Part shown: positions 37,401 to 47,690 of the stretch, piece after piece | Numbering within the stretch: position 1 is the stretch's first letter | Layout of the letters: every line of letters begins with the position of its first letter | Assembly: GCF_040954835.1 (NCBI RefSeq) | Contig: NC_090718.1 | Location: 11,547,532-11,611,531 of the forward strand | Source of the DNA: Lepisosteus oculatus | Lineage: Eukaryota; Chordata; Actinopteri; Semionotiformes; Lepisosteidae | Length of the DNA stretch: 64,000 nt | Direction of reading: 5' to 3' | Notes under the pieces: model-generated | Told to the model about the DNA's origin: nothing | Databases searched by the model: none | Seen by the model: the letters and a program-made list of their open reading frames with translations, nothing else | Position numbers and translations under genes: made by a program

Positions 37401-40400
37401 TCTCGCAGTTTGGGATACTGCCCAACTTCTAGTGAGAACCTAACTCCTCAAGTCTTCTGGGACAAAGATGCGGTTTTGCAAGGACGTTTACAGGCTCCAT
37501 AATGCCCCACTCTTCTGTCTGAGGTCGTCCATGTCGATCTAGTTACTCACTTGAGCACAGCTCCGATGGTGAAGCCAGGAGGCAGAGAGGTGGGCAGGTC
37601 CTTAAGGGAGTGCACAACCAGGTCCACCCTGTGAGCAACACACATGGAGGAAGAGGCTTAACAGAATCAGAGAGTCACACAGCAGCCCAGACCAAACCTT
37701 CTGCACTTTACTCTCCATGTTGTGCAAAAACACTTGTTGCAAAAAAGATCAGAAAGCACACAGGCACGCATTGAAGCCTTATTTTAAAATAACTGGTTGC
37801 CATCGTATAGTACTAAACATCCCAAAGGAACCCCCACAAAAATCCCATTTCACCCATTGAAATGCAGCAGCAACTGGGTGCCGACTGCCATACTGCCCCA
37901 GCAGTCCCACTACATAGCCGATCAATTGGGAGGAAATTACATCACCAAGTTGAATTAAGGAAGAAACTACAGGGCCCAGACAGCCAGGACCCCCAGATTT
38001 ACACACTGCCACCAGATCTGTAAAGACCAAACCGTCGAGACTTCTGTATAACTTATCTGAAGGACGCCACCTTCTACAGTGCAGTGTCCCAGGTCACCAT
38101 ACTGGGCCAATGGGTTGGAACTTCTGGTTCAGGGGTGTGAAGAACCCCCTACTGGTCCAGCAGCATAATGGTTTTCTAAGATCTCCCATCCCTGAACTGA
38201 CCGGTACTTGGTTAGGTTCCGAGATCTTGATAACACTGCTATCAGTCTTGGTAACGAGAGGATCAGTTTGAAATTCAAGGTTTTAAATGGTCTTAAGCAT
38301 ACAGGCCCTGTACATAAGGAGCCTTACTCGTTCCTCTCCAAGGCGTTCTCCAGTTCCTTGGTGAAGAGGCTTTTCTCTCCAATCTGAAACACACAAACCA
38401 ACAACTCCATATCAACGGGTCATAGTTAAACTGAAATCCTGACACTCGTATACAGAACACCATTCCAGACTTTTATGAATTCCAAAAAGATCTGATGATC
38501 ATTACCTTTTCAAAATCTATGAATGCTGGCTGAAGACCAAAACTAAGGTTACAATTTGATTTTTCCCCAATATCATACTGTTTCACTATCTGAGATTCTG
38601 TAAGCATTTTCCTGGTTAAATTGTACAGATAAAGGAAAGGCCCAGGGAGAGCTCCAGTCCAGTAGGTCACTATTAAATCAATCTATTTCTAAAGATATGG
38701 AATGATCCCACTGAGATCAGCTGTTACACCAAGTAATTTAAGAGATAATTTCAGGCTCAAATCAAGGTCCTCTTCAGCTCTTGAGGACCAGAGTTCTGTT
38801 ATTTGAACAGATTACTGGTTTGATTCATCAATAGCTTACAGGCTTTGCCAATTTTTCCCAAAACAGACAAACAGTCCTTAAGAATTCGACTAAGTGGATT
38901 GAGGCTCTCCATGACCAGGGTTAGACAGCCCTGCAATAGAGGCAGCAAAACAGGACTTGTATTAATGTACTCACACTGACAGAGAACCATTTCCAAGCAG
39001 GTGTTCAAACAACAATCTTACATTTGTTATTAGGTAGCAATTATTACCCAAAGGGCTAATTCGTAACCAAGTCACATGGCAGATATCCAGTATGATCCTT
39101 GTAACAAATTAGGGAAATCCAAATTGCTTGTGTACTGTAGTGCTGGGGCAGTGACAAAAAAAGCTCACCTTTGACAAAGCCGTATCCAGGATTTTGTCCC
39201 CAGTCGTTGACATGGCAACTGGCACAGGAAAAAAAAACCAAGGTGAACACAGCAACGATACACCAGGAAACCAAACCCCGAGACACCAGGACAGTCAGCA
39301 GATGGCTGATTTCCTGAGCGTTTAAAGATCAAGGCTTAACGTTTTAAAGTCAAGGTACTGCCCCAAGAAAATGTACAAGCAGCAGATGGAAAGAGTTTTA
39401 AGTTTGAGCCCTGTCTGAGTAACAAGTGTCTGAAAATTAAATATGCTAAAGATGCTTTTGTGGCTCATAAGCAAGGATATGTTACTCAGCTGTAAGTGCA
39501 TTATATTGAGTCTGAATTGTACACTGCATTTGTAACTATATGTGGATAAAATGTCTAAATTGCACATTAATGAAAAGACTGTTCTTTCAGTCCTTCCTTT
39601 CTTTCTTTCTTTTCTGTCTAAGGAATGACACCTCTTCCTCGCACTTGCAGTAACATAGGAACTGTGGGATGACCCAGGCAGTCACAGCGAAAGAAAAGAT
39701 AGGAAACTGAACTGCGCCCGATTCTTCGCAGCACAATCAGCTTTCTTGTGAAGCACACAGACTTCCCCTTATTAACTGGAAGTGAGACAGTTTGCTGGTG
39801 GAAATCCAGAACATCTGAGTCAGCTCTCTTTGCAGGGGGCTGACCAATCGGAGGCGCTGAAGATCACACTGACAGAAGGGAGATGTCTCTTGTGGTTGAA
39901 GTAACCAGTTGCATCATTTACCGCTGTTCCAGAACCAGATGCATACTCTTCCAGTTTGTGACAGTCAAGTGACCCTCATGTTGGAAAAAACACTCCCGCC
40001 CACAGCAAAATATGGCAGGAGCATTTGATCAGCTTGAGCTCTTTTTATGCCCAAGGTAAAGCTGATGAGCACGTACAAAAAGCTCACTTTTTCACTACAC
40101 CTACTTTGGTCAATATGACAATAGTTAACTGAAAATAAAAGGCCTCAACTACCCGTCTGAACTTGCAGACCTCAATCCAATTGAACAGGTGTGATTCAAA
40201 ACCAAGAATGCCTTCACAAACGGAACCGAGAGCAATTCTGCCTGGAAGAATAGAGCCGAGTAGCACACGTACATTGGTATTCTTAATCGCGCTGATCTCT
40301 CAGGACATGCACAGCACAACAGACAACACCACACAATGCAGACAAATGGAGCACTAAATATGTTGTGGGACAATATATGTAAATAAATATGTAGAAGTGA

Positions 40401-43400
40401 GACAAATAAAAACATGGCAGACCATGCAAAAAGTGCATAGGGCAGATGTGTGTATAGGCACTGTCGTTAGCTGTCGAGAATATGCACTGCAGTGGGATAG
40501 AAGCTGTTCTTGAGTCTAACGGGTCCCTGCTTTAATAGTGCAGTACCACTTGCCAGAGCCAGTCCGTGGCCGGGAGTTTTGGGATCACGAATGATGGATT
40601 GGGCCGGTGCGCCAGCAGTTGGTGTGGATCTCACCGATTGGTGGTAAATCACATCCTATAATCGCCGGTCCCGTTGCCACAACCCTTTGTAGCGCATCTC
40701 TGACATGCATGGCAGCACCACGCAGCGATGCCGCTGGCGAGGACACTTTCTATGGTGCTGTGGTAGAAGCTCATGAGGAACTGCTTCCCCATATCGCATT
40801 CCTTTAAGCACCGCAGAAACTGAGAGCTGTTTTCAGACTAGTCAAATTAGTCCACATTTGACAGAATAGTCCAAAATCTCTCTTCAGAAGAGCCACAGTC
40901 TCGAAGTGCACTACAGGAGGGGTCTAAGACATGGAATCCCTGCTGGGGAGGATTTAGAAGATACTACAAGGGTGCCAATCAATGTGAACCTCATGTTCCC
41001 TGGGCTTTTTAGACTCTCTATGAAGCTTATAACTTTGCTCTGTGCCATAAAGATAACTGTATAACATGTGCAGATTTTTTTTATGCAAGGCATTATCCAA
41101 TCTGTCAACCGTCTTGTTCGACGATCTTATTAGTTCCTATTTGGGGTTTAGAACACATCTGGGAGAGCCTGTACTGGGGATGCTGTCTCTCTCAGGGTGT
41201 GGCCTGCCCTCACCGATCTCGAGTTGCACCTCAGGGTAGAGTTCCTTCAGCTTCTCTGCCACACTGTCGGTCTGAATCCGAGCCAGCTGAAAAACAGCAG
41301 CACACACATAAAAATGAGCCAAACAAAGAAGGGCAGTGTCGCCCATTCACAGGATGTCCAGTCTAAATCCAGGCAGTGCAAACCCACTCCAGCATCCCAG
41401 ATCGTGTGTTCTTCACCGAGTTAGTACCTGGGCGATAGCAAACACCCTTTTACAGTGAATAGGGTGGATGAATCTTTTTATGACTACAAATGTATTATTG
41501 AACAGAAACAAAACCATGCTTTAATCTTCTTATATAGAGCAAAACCATTTTTTGAGAACTATCTAAAAATGATACAAGGAACTAAATTCTGCAAAGGATA
41601 GCTTTTAAAATAATCTTCTGTTTTTCAAAATCCCTGCTCCGTCACATATTGCCATATCCTACTCCTTGCATGCAAACACTGAAAATATATGAACTGTAGA
41701 CAATTAAAAGTTGTTGCTCAAGTTGCAAAAAAAACTATTGCATTAACTAACATCTGTCTTTTATCCAACTTTTTTCATCACAAAGGATACCAAGCGGGGC
41801 TTTACACACACAGAAGACTGACTTTGTGCCAACTAAAATCCAGCCCTCACTACACAGCAGGCAGAGATGTGAGAAATTAAAGGGGAAGCTAACACCCTTA
41901 ATTAATTAAGATGGCCAGATTGTGTAAAATGAAGCCAGGACTCTGGGGTTACACCACTAGAACCCTTATGAACAAGGCCACAGGATCTTAGTAACCAAGA
42001 AGATCTCTTTCTGAACATAACTGGACCACCAACCCAATGTTTTCTGAAGACATTCCCTTCCCTTAGCTACTGCCGAGATCAGGCTCGAAGTTGATAAAGC
42101 TGTAAAAAGCATTACTCCTGTAATATTCGAGCCCCTGATATACAGTTTTTATATACCAGTAAAAAACTGATCCTGTACAAAGGAATGGTGTCAGATAACA
42201 CCTCTATCTCACTCTCTGGAGTTTAAGTCAAACCATTTGTGCATTGAAGAGACTCCATGTTATCTGCAAAGACAGAGTGGCATGGCTTCATATCTGATTG
42301 CACAGCCCTGTCCCTCCCTCTCTCTGAAGAAAAAAGCGCTAAAATTTGACAGAAAAGTCAATTTTTGCTTGAATTCCACTGATCATTCCATTTCAACTGC
42401 TTTCCAATTCTAAAACTTTAGCCCGGGTTAAGGATTTTTGTAGGTAAAATAACACCTCCACCAGTGTTCCCCCAACTGAAAACAACTCAAACAACTCACT
42501 ATCTTGGGAAGATACTAGTTGAGTGTGGGGCAATATTAAATACTCAGAAGCTCGTCGGGAAACAATATTGGGGTCACAAGGATATGAACTGAAGATTCCT
42601 GTTGCAGGAGTGTCCCCAATATAGTTCACTACAAATAAATTACAACCACAGCATGAGGAGAATATGCTCATCAACCTTGGTCTCTTCTGGTTTTTGTTAC
42701 AGCTGTGCTTTTAAATAGTGAAGCCAACTGATCCATGGAACTGATCTTCTGACTTACCGATCATTGTAAACAACTTCCACACTCAATGTTCGGATTTACA
42801 AAGACTTCTGCTTGTTGTTACAGGACAAATTGATCTAACAAATCCATCCATGTTTTTTATTTGTAATAAACACTCTTCCATTTCTGGCTAAACAACTTTA
42901 TAAGATGTTTATAAGACCAATGGTGATAACCACTCACAGGTGTATCTGACACTTCCTACCACTAAGGCTAAATAGTTCTCAACGGACGGGGAAAAATAAA
43001 TATCTTAACTAGAGAACAATTTGCCTCAGGTGATTGCTCGTCACGAAAATCAGAAGACTGGTGATCTTCCAGGAAAAGAGAGAAAAGGATACATTTTTCA
43101 AAGAAACAAAAAAAGATGATAACATCTAAAGATCTATACTGTACCTGGCTCTTCCTGGTTCCCATCCGTATGACTTGGCTGGCTTTTCCGTTCCCATCCT
43201 GCAAAGGAAGGGAAAGACAAGATCCCTCTGAGGTGCTGAACTCACATGGCGAATGCAGTGCCACTGACAGAACACAACCCTTCCCTCGCGATGAATTAAA
43301 ACATGTGGGGGGGCACCGATAATTCAAACGCACTGGTAAAACAGAAGCATTTTCAACCTCAATCCACATTTAAGAAGCCTGCTAATATATCCAACCCACT

Positions 43401-45017
43401 AAAGAGATGGATCCCGTTTACTGCAGCAATGAACAAGCAGCTCTTGCAGTAAGTACTCTGCCTCACATTCCTTAACATCGAGAGACCCTCTCATCGCAGC
43501 TTATTTTACTTACCCTTGTGGATTTAGGAACCCCGTTCTCCATTGTTCCCGAGAGCAAATCGCCGTTTTATTAACAGGAATGAAGGAACGACAATTTCCC
43601 CCGTCTCTAGCAGAGAGCAGTGCTGAAAAGAGGGAAGCTGACTGGAGAGAACAGTGTCTAGCCCTGTGTGCCTGTGGGTTCTTCACCGCCCACCCCTGGC
43701 TGCTGCTGATAAGACAGTACTGTCGATTCATGGCAGCCGTTGGAGAGGGTAGGGAGGAGCACCTGGACCTTCTACAGATCAGTACATTGTAGCAAAAAGA
43801 CTTGGGGGGGGGGGATTCATAGAGAGGTGAATAACTTAAAAAATACAAGCCCATTACACACTACCCTTGTGTTTTCCAAACTGCCCTCACGTTCTCTCTA
43901 CCAGATCAAGGTCTCTCCAGCACTGCGGTACAAGTGTTCAGCACCACAGCTGTGAAATGCTGCTCGGATGCACTACATTTGCATGGCACCTAAAATACTT
44001 TGCATATCCGCTCAGTGGTGATCTTGACTGTTCTGACAAGTGTTTAAGATTAACCCGAAGAAAATGCAGTAGAGATATGAGATCCAAGAGAGACATAACA
44101 TTGCACAATATGGAGGTGAATTGGTTCATGAAAGCGAAACAGAGTTCTGCTTCATTCAATATGACGTTTTTTTTACATTCCTGCTCTCTATGGCTTTGTT
44201 AATCTTCTCATTAAGTAAATTGGACCAACTGAACATTTTTCAAAGATCTTCAGCTGTCGACGATTTAACGAGCCCTAAAAAAACCTTCTGGATTCTAGTC
44301 TTTAGGTATAGGAGATGTGCTCCTTTCTAAGCGTTGTGTTCTACGTGTTCTCTCTCTATGCCAGGAGCTGGTCTGACTGCTGTCAAGAATGGGTTTAAAA
44401 ATGTCACGTATGCTTCCTTGGAACCACATGTGTGTTCTCATGACTTCCAAGTAATCCTCTCAATCCGTATTAGGACGTGCCATTTACGTAAAAGACTGCA
44501 GATTTACTTTCGGCACATATGGTTACGAAATATACACATTTAATTTCAGCGCAATTTATTCACAGTTTTACATCACTAAATGTGATGTAATGTAATGTAA
44601 TGTGATGAAATTAATGTGATCGCATGATTTATTAGACGTTTTCGGTTTATTTCTTTCTTTTACCTACAGATATAAAGCCCAGTTATCAGCACCATAAACC
44701 AAATGGTGCATACTCCATACTTTACACTCATAACAATCATTCAACTGAGTCATCTCTAATTGAACTTTTACAGTGTTATGAACAGGTCCTCTGTCTTCTT
44801 AAGAATTTATTATTGTATTCCCCCCACTTTGAAAGTTCTTGTTCATTTCAGCCGCCTACCAACATACAGGTTTTCTCGGTTTTAACCAATGGCAGCGCTC
44901 AGACACACAGATTGACATTTACAACAGCCAATCGCAGCTCTCCGAATTCAGCTCCAGGAACTTCAGGTTTCCGCGTGTCTACCGTAAACCCACCTGGGCG
45001 CCGGGCTCGCGTGACAT
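31440..45017 (-). CDS. hmbs: HMBS, hydroxymethylbilane synthase (porphobilinogen deaminase)
   Basis: The cytosolic third enzyme of haem synthesis, which joins four porphobilinogens into hydroxymethylbilane. Coding exons on -, in order: alternative first exons 44994-45017 or 43514-43543, then 43145-43198, 41214-41286, 39169-39218, 38328-38383, 37551-37628, 36943-37020, 36072-36147, 35625-35738, 34466-34504, 33850-33969, 33046-33099, 32618-32704, 31440-31613. Phases join throughout, giving 358 or 360 residues (human 361). In the 360-residue numbering: catalytic Asp98 in HSLKDLP, Arg148/149 in GTSSLRRAA, Arg166 and Arg172 in [10 protein letters not shown], and the dipyrromethane-bearing Cys260 in EGGC. 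All are one less than human numbering. The C-terminus [16 protein letters not shown] is typical. Donors after exons 8 (gtatcc) and 10 (gttggt) are unusual. The gene is convergent with H2AX. Two promoters are proposed in separate entries. Confidence 0.95.
31880..32135 (+). repeat. Retroposon-like 3' end with ATAAAGTTGATTTGA tail
   Basis: The segment contains the words CGCACTGTTTCGCACTGTTC and GTATAATGACAAATAAAG, ending in TTGATTTGA. I recognise the combination of CACT-rich words and a final AATAAAGTTGATTT as a common fish interspersed repeat. It lies in HMBS intron 13 in the opposite orientation to the gene. Confidence 0.5.
33238..33565 (+). mobile_element. tRNA-headed SINE with LINE-like tail
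   Basis: The head ACGCAGTGGTTAGCACTGCG contains an A-box-like segment, and the B box is degraded. The body has GGAGTTTGTATGTTCTCCCT, CACAGTCCAAAAACGTG, TCCAGGGTGTACCCTGCCTT and GGGATAGGCTCCAGCTCCCC, ending near GAATGAATTAATGG. These are classic words of a very common vertebrate SINE with an L2-like 3' part in fish. It lies in HMBS intron 11, antisense to the gene. A second decayed fragment may continue at about 33600-33730. Confidence 0.8.
35160..35505 (+). other. C-rich asymmetric block in HMBS intron 9
   Basis: About 350 bp are strongly C-rich on + with scattered CpGs. They contain an open frame of 123 codons on + (35135-35506) that is proline-, leucine- and serine-rich and has no recognisable domain. 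The composition differs sharply from neighbouring intron sequence. It may be a repeat fragment or simply low-complexity. I do not call it a gene. Confidence 0.3.
36640..36880 (+). repeat. Dispersed repeat, family R1, copy C
   Basis: It carries GAAAGAAGCCAGGTCATTGA, AACATGGTTAGGCAGCTTGT, CACAACCCTTTCGCAAAGAA and TCCTGTTTCACTGTTGAATC in the family order. It lies in HMBS intron 7, opposite in orientation to the gene. Confidence 0.6.
40430..40870 (+). repeat. Probable dispersed repeat in HMBS intron 3
   Basis: Words such as GAAGCTGTTCTTGAGTCTAA, CACAACCCTTTGTAGCGC and ACTTTCTATGGTGCTGTGGT, TAGAAGCTCATGAGGAACTG resemble an abundant fish repeat I have seen, but the family is not certain. It is diverged and interrupted, with no intact reading frame. 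Confidence 0.4.
43514..43543 (-). CDS. hmbs: HMBS alternative first coding exon 1b
   Basis: ATG at 43543 (on -) has a strong context (AACAATGG) and opens [11 protein letters not shown] good donor (AGG|gtaagt) follows in phase 0, matching the phase-0 start of the next exon (DGNGKASQ). Upstream on - lie CTCTTTTCAG, a possible acceptor near 43634, and a CACCC-GATA pair at 43686-43714. The exon can therefore be read either as the first exon from an erythroid-type promoter or as an internal exon. Confidence 0.7.
43686..43714 (-). promoter_or_regulatory. CACCC box and GATA site, candidate erythroid promoter of HMBS
   Basis: CCGCCCACCCC (43686-43696, KLF1 type) and CTGATAAGA (43706-43714, GATA1 type) lie 10 bp apart and about 150-170 bp upstream of the exon 1b ATG. 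The human HMBS erythroid promoter is known to use CACCC, GATA1 and NF-E2 sites. No clear NF-E2 site was found, only TGCTGA near 43627. The erythroid role is inferred from motif type and position. Confidence 0.5.
44581..44620 (+). repeat. (TGTAA)n / (TGTGA)n microsatellite
   Basis: Short tandem words TGTGATGTAATGTAATGTAA and related TGTGATGAAATTAATGTGAT form an imperfect simple repeat in the first HMBS intron. Confidence 0.75.
44994..45017 (-). CDS. hmbs: HMBS alternative first coding exon 1a (housekeeping type)
   Basis: On -, ATG at 45017 opens MSREPGAQ, with a purine at -3, and ends at an excellent donor (CAG|gtgggt). The 24 nt end in phase 0, exactly what the next exon (43145-43198) requires. 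The exon lies in a CpG-rich stretch with ETS, NRF1-like and CCAAT motifs 200 bp upstream. This is the expected arrangement for the ubiquitous HMBS isoform. No transcript evidence is available. Confidence 0.65.
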
Positions 45018-45209
45018 CCCTGTCCCTTCGACACCGTCAGCGTGGGAGAGAGAGGAGATCGGCTGTGCCGTGAAGGTTGTCCCGCTCTGTACGCGCTGAA
45101 CAGGAAACTGCAGCAATCCCGGCTACAACGCGCCAAGCTGTCAGAGAGGACAAGAGCGAAGCGCTAAATGAAAAATATTCCGTCCTCCTTCCCGTGTCCT
45201 CCAAAGAAT

Positions 45210-45253
45210 GTCATTTCCGGGGGGGAAGGTCACGCATGCGTGTTGCGCCCAAT
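45210..45253 (-). promoter_or_regulatory. HMBS housekeeping promoter elements
   Basis: TTTCCGG (ETS type, 45214-45220), ACGCATGCGT (NRF1-like palindrome, 45232-45241) and CCAAT (45249-45253) lie within 45 bp at the edge of a CpG-rich segment (about 44990-45250). No TATA is seen. This composition is typical of housekeeping promoters and it lies about 200 bp upstream of exon 1a. Confidence 0.6.
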
Positions 45254-45290
45254 GAAAGTGAGGACAAAATATTAGGAATAATTCCAATAT

Positions 45291-45392
45291 TATAATAATA
45301 ATAATAATTGCTTACACTTATATAGCGCTTTTCTGGACACTCCACTCAAAGCGCTTAACAGGTAATGGGGACTCCCCTTCACCACCACCAAT
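45291..45392 (-). repeat. R3 repeat 3' fragment, inverted
   Basis: It reads, on -, as the R3 3' end. On + it shows (ATA)n, then GCTTACACTTATATAGCGCT, TGGACACTCCACTCAAAGCG and the remains of the GGTGGTGGAGGGG block. The 3' tail points towards HMBS. Confidence 0.7.
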
Positions 45393-45507
45393 AATATACT
45401 GTCGTTTTTATAGCTTTTTCATTATTCAATTATAGAGACGGATTTGGTCATTATAATAGGTTAGCGATTTCGCTTGAGTTACTTCTAAAAGTAACACATT
45501 AAATATT

Positions 45508-45582
45508 ACACATTGGTGGTGGTGGAGGGGATCCCCATTACCTGAAAAGCGCTATATAAGTGTAAGCAATTATTAATTATTA
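45508..45582 (+). repeat. R3 repeat 3' fragment
   Basis: CATTGGTGGTGGTGGAGGGG, CCCATTACCTGAAAAGCGCT and TATAAGTGTAAGCAATTATT form the R3 3' end in + orientation. With 45291-45392 it makes a head-to-head inverted pair around a 115-bp centre. Confidence 0.7.
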
Positions 45583-46158
45583 TATTCCTTTAAATTTTTG
45601 TGTTGTTCCTCTAGAGTGAAGAATTTATTATCACCGGCTTTTGTGGGTTTTTAGGAAACACTACTGTACATTTTGGAAAAGCGGTTACTTCACGCGCCCG
45701 TGGGGCATTAAGATTATACGCAGCTAAGTTCTTCATGGTTCAGTCTTCAGTCACTTTATTTTAAATATACTCTTCTGCGAATAGCAGGTACTCCTGCAAA
45801 CCGTGCCGTACAGTCTGCGATGTCTGTGCTAGGTGCTGTTTTCCGTCTTTAAAAAGGTTAGAGAAAATCTGACATTTGTCTACCGTGAGACTGAGAGTAT
45901 CGTTCCCCACCATCATGTTTAGTACAATATTTCACTTAAATGATGAAGCGTTAGGATAACAATGTTGGAATTCCACTGCAGCATTCAACTTTTAAGTTTT
46001 TGAATTTGTCAAACACCCTTTTTTTATTTCTGCTACAGACCCAAAAGAGGACAAACGCATTGGGATGTGCCTGGATTAACACGATTTGGAGTGTTATTGT
46101 ATTGCACAATGTAACGTCCCATTTCAAGGCATTTTAAATCAGCTGTCAATCAGGTCAG

Positions 46159-46245
46159 CGAGCCCGCCTCCAGAATGACGGTGAGCAGACAGGCCCCGCC
46201 CCTCTGCGCGTCAGGTGCGCTGCGGCCGGCAAGATGGCAGCGGGT
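46159..46245. promoter_or_regulatory. CpG-rich promoter-like segment with GC box and AAGATGGC
   Basis: CCCCGCCCC (about 46194-46202) and AAGATGGC (46231-46238, YY1 type) lie in a short CpG-dense segment within AT-rich spacer. No gene start was recognised. It may be a promoter of an unidentified transcript or the relic of one. Confidence 0.3.
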
Positions 46246-46384
46246 CCAGTTTCCGTTTATCTGGAATTTTACTAAATTGTTCGGTTTCAGTTTTGTTTTG
46301 GTATTACTATTTATTTTCCGCGCAGATAAAGCTAAAATATCAATTGTTTTATTTGACGTTATAATGCTGCTGTCTCCTCTCATT

Positions 46385-46465
46385 GTGCTGCCCCCCTCCC
46401 CCCACTGTAAAGCACTTTGAGAAGCCAATTTCAAAGGAGCTATATAAAAGTGTACTATCATTTAA
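46385..46465 (+). repeat. SINE-like 3' tail
   Basis: ACTGTAAAGCACTTTGAGAA followed by GGAGCTATATAAAAGTGTAC is a common fish retroposon 3' end, related in form to R3 but not identical. Confidence 0.5.
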
Positions 46466-47612
46466 ACCTGGAAAGGCAACTTAAAGTACAGCACATAGGA
46501 TTCTGCTTTGAGACTAGGGGAAGAAAATCAGCCGTGTTCGGTATTAGTCATAGATGACAAGTCATCTGAAATTTGTCAAGATATTAACTGCCAGTGTCTG
46601 TACATAAATGTACATTATCATTCAGATAAACTGGATATGACTAATAAATGTGTTCTATTAAATATTAAGACACACACTTGCCTATCAATTGTCTTTATTT
46701 TACTTTTAAAACTAAAGTGGCGATTTAACTTTATTTGTACACAGGCCTAAGGAGAATGATTTGTAGAAATTCGACATGCTGTTCATCTTTCTTCAGTTAT
46801 GCAGCTCCAAGCCCTCAGTGTTCTTCTGCTGACCAGTCCCCAGTCTCAGCTCAGTTGCTGGGCAGGTCTTGTGCTGGTGAGGTATTCATTGCAGTTCAAT
46901 ACTGACCAGCATTTCCATCTGCAATCTGGCTCTCAAGTGGTGTAACTCGTGTTTAATTATAAAACAGTTAAAGTTCCCCACCCCACCCTTTTTCGTACAG
47001 ATCGTTAGTGTTTTGCGTTTCTGTAATAAAAGGTGTTTGCTTGGTTTGGGAATTGTCTTTTATTTTTTTTATGTATATGATGTATAATGAGAATTTATTT
47101 GGCTAGAGAATCTATACTAGGAACTCAGAACAGCCAGTTGCTATAGTTACAAAGTTGTCTTCTAATAAGGACTTCAGCCTTGAAAAGGAGAACCCAATTT
47201 ATTTATGTTTTTCTTAGAAACTGGTTGAGCTACTTCCGTTTTAAATTCATACACATTTTCCTGGTATTAGACGTGTGGGATTCACGTCTACCCATATATT
47301 AAAACTAACCCGTCTGCTCCAAAGGAGGAAATAAAAAAAAAAAACAGGCAAGGTATAAAGACTGACCACTGATCAAAGCAAGCTGGAGACACAGTTTGGG
47401 AGCTACAGTGATATGGCCTGTCTACAATGCAGCCATTTTGTCAGTCACAAGCACTGATAGACCCATGTAGCTCACCAAAGGATGTGCTCACTGTCTGTAT
47501 CATAAATCAGATAAGTAGAAACCGTTCGTTCTGGACCATGTCTGGCCACCTATAAGTTTGGGGGAAATGCCTACAGAGACGTTGTACCAGTTCCGAAGTG
47601 AAGGGTCCTCAA

Positions 47613-47690
47613 CGGTTTGTCTGTAATGGCACTGGTCTGCATGGTGCTCTTCAGGCTATCCGAACTGTATACGGCGCCCATCCGGCGAAG
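47613..47690 (-). pseudogene. Relic copy of HMBS exon 13
   Basis: Read on -, a retained acceptor (TCTGTTGCAG at 47691-47700) is followed by 78 nt that align to HMBS exon 13 (87 nt, 32618-32704). The only gap is a 9-nt in-frame deletion. Conserved stretches include GTATACAG (GTGTACAG in the gene), AGCCTGAAG and ACCATGCAG. The frame is still open and reads SSDSLKSTMQTS where the gene has [15 protein letters not shown]. The donor is lost: the GTGAGG of the gene is TTGAGG here. Because the acceptor is kept, the copy came from genomic DNA, not a spliced mRNA. No other HMBS exon was found nearby. It cannot make a functional enzyme alone. Confidence 0.8.
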
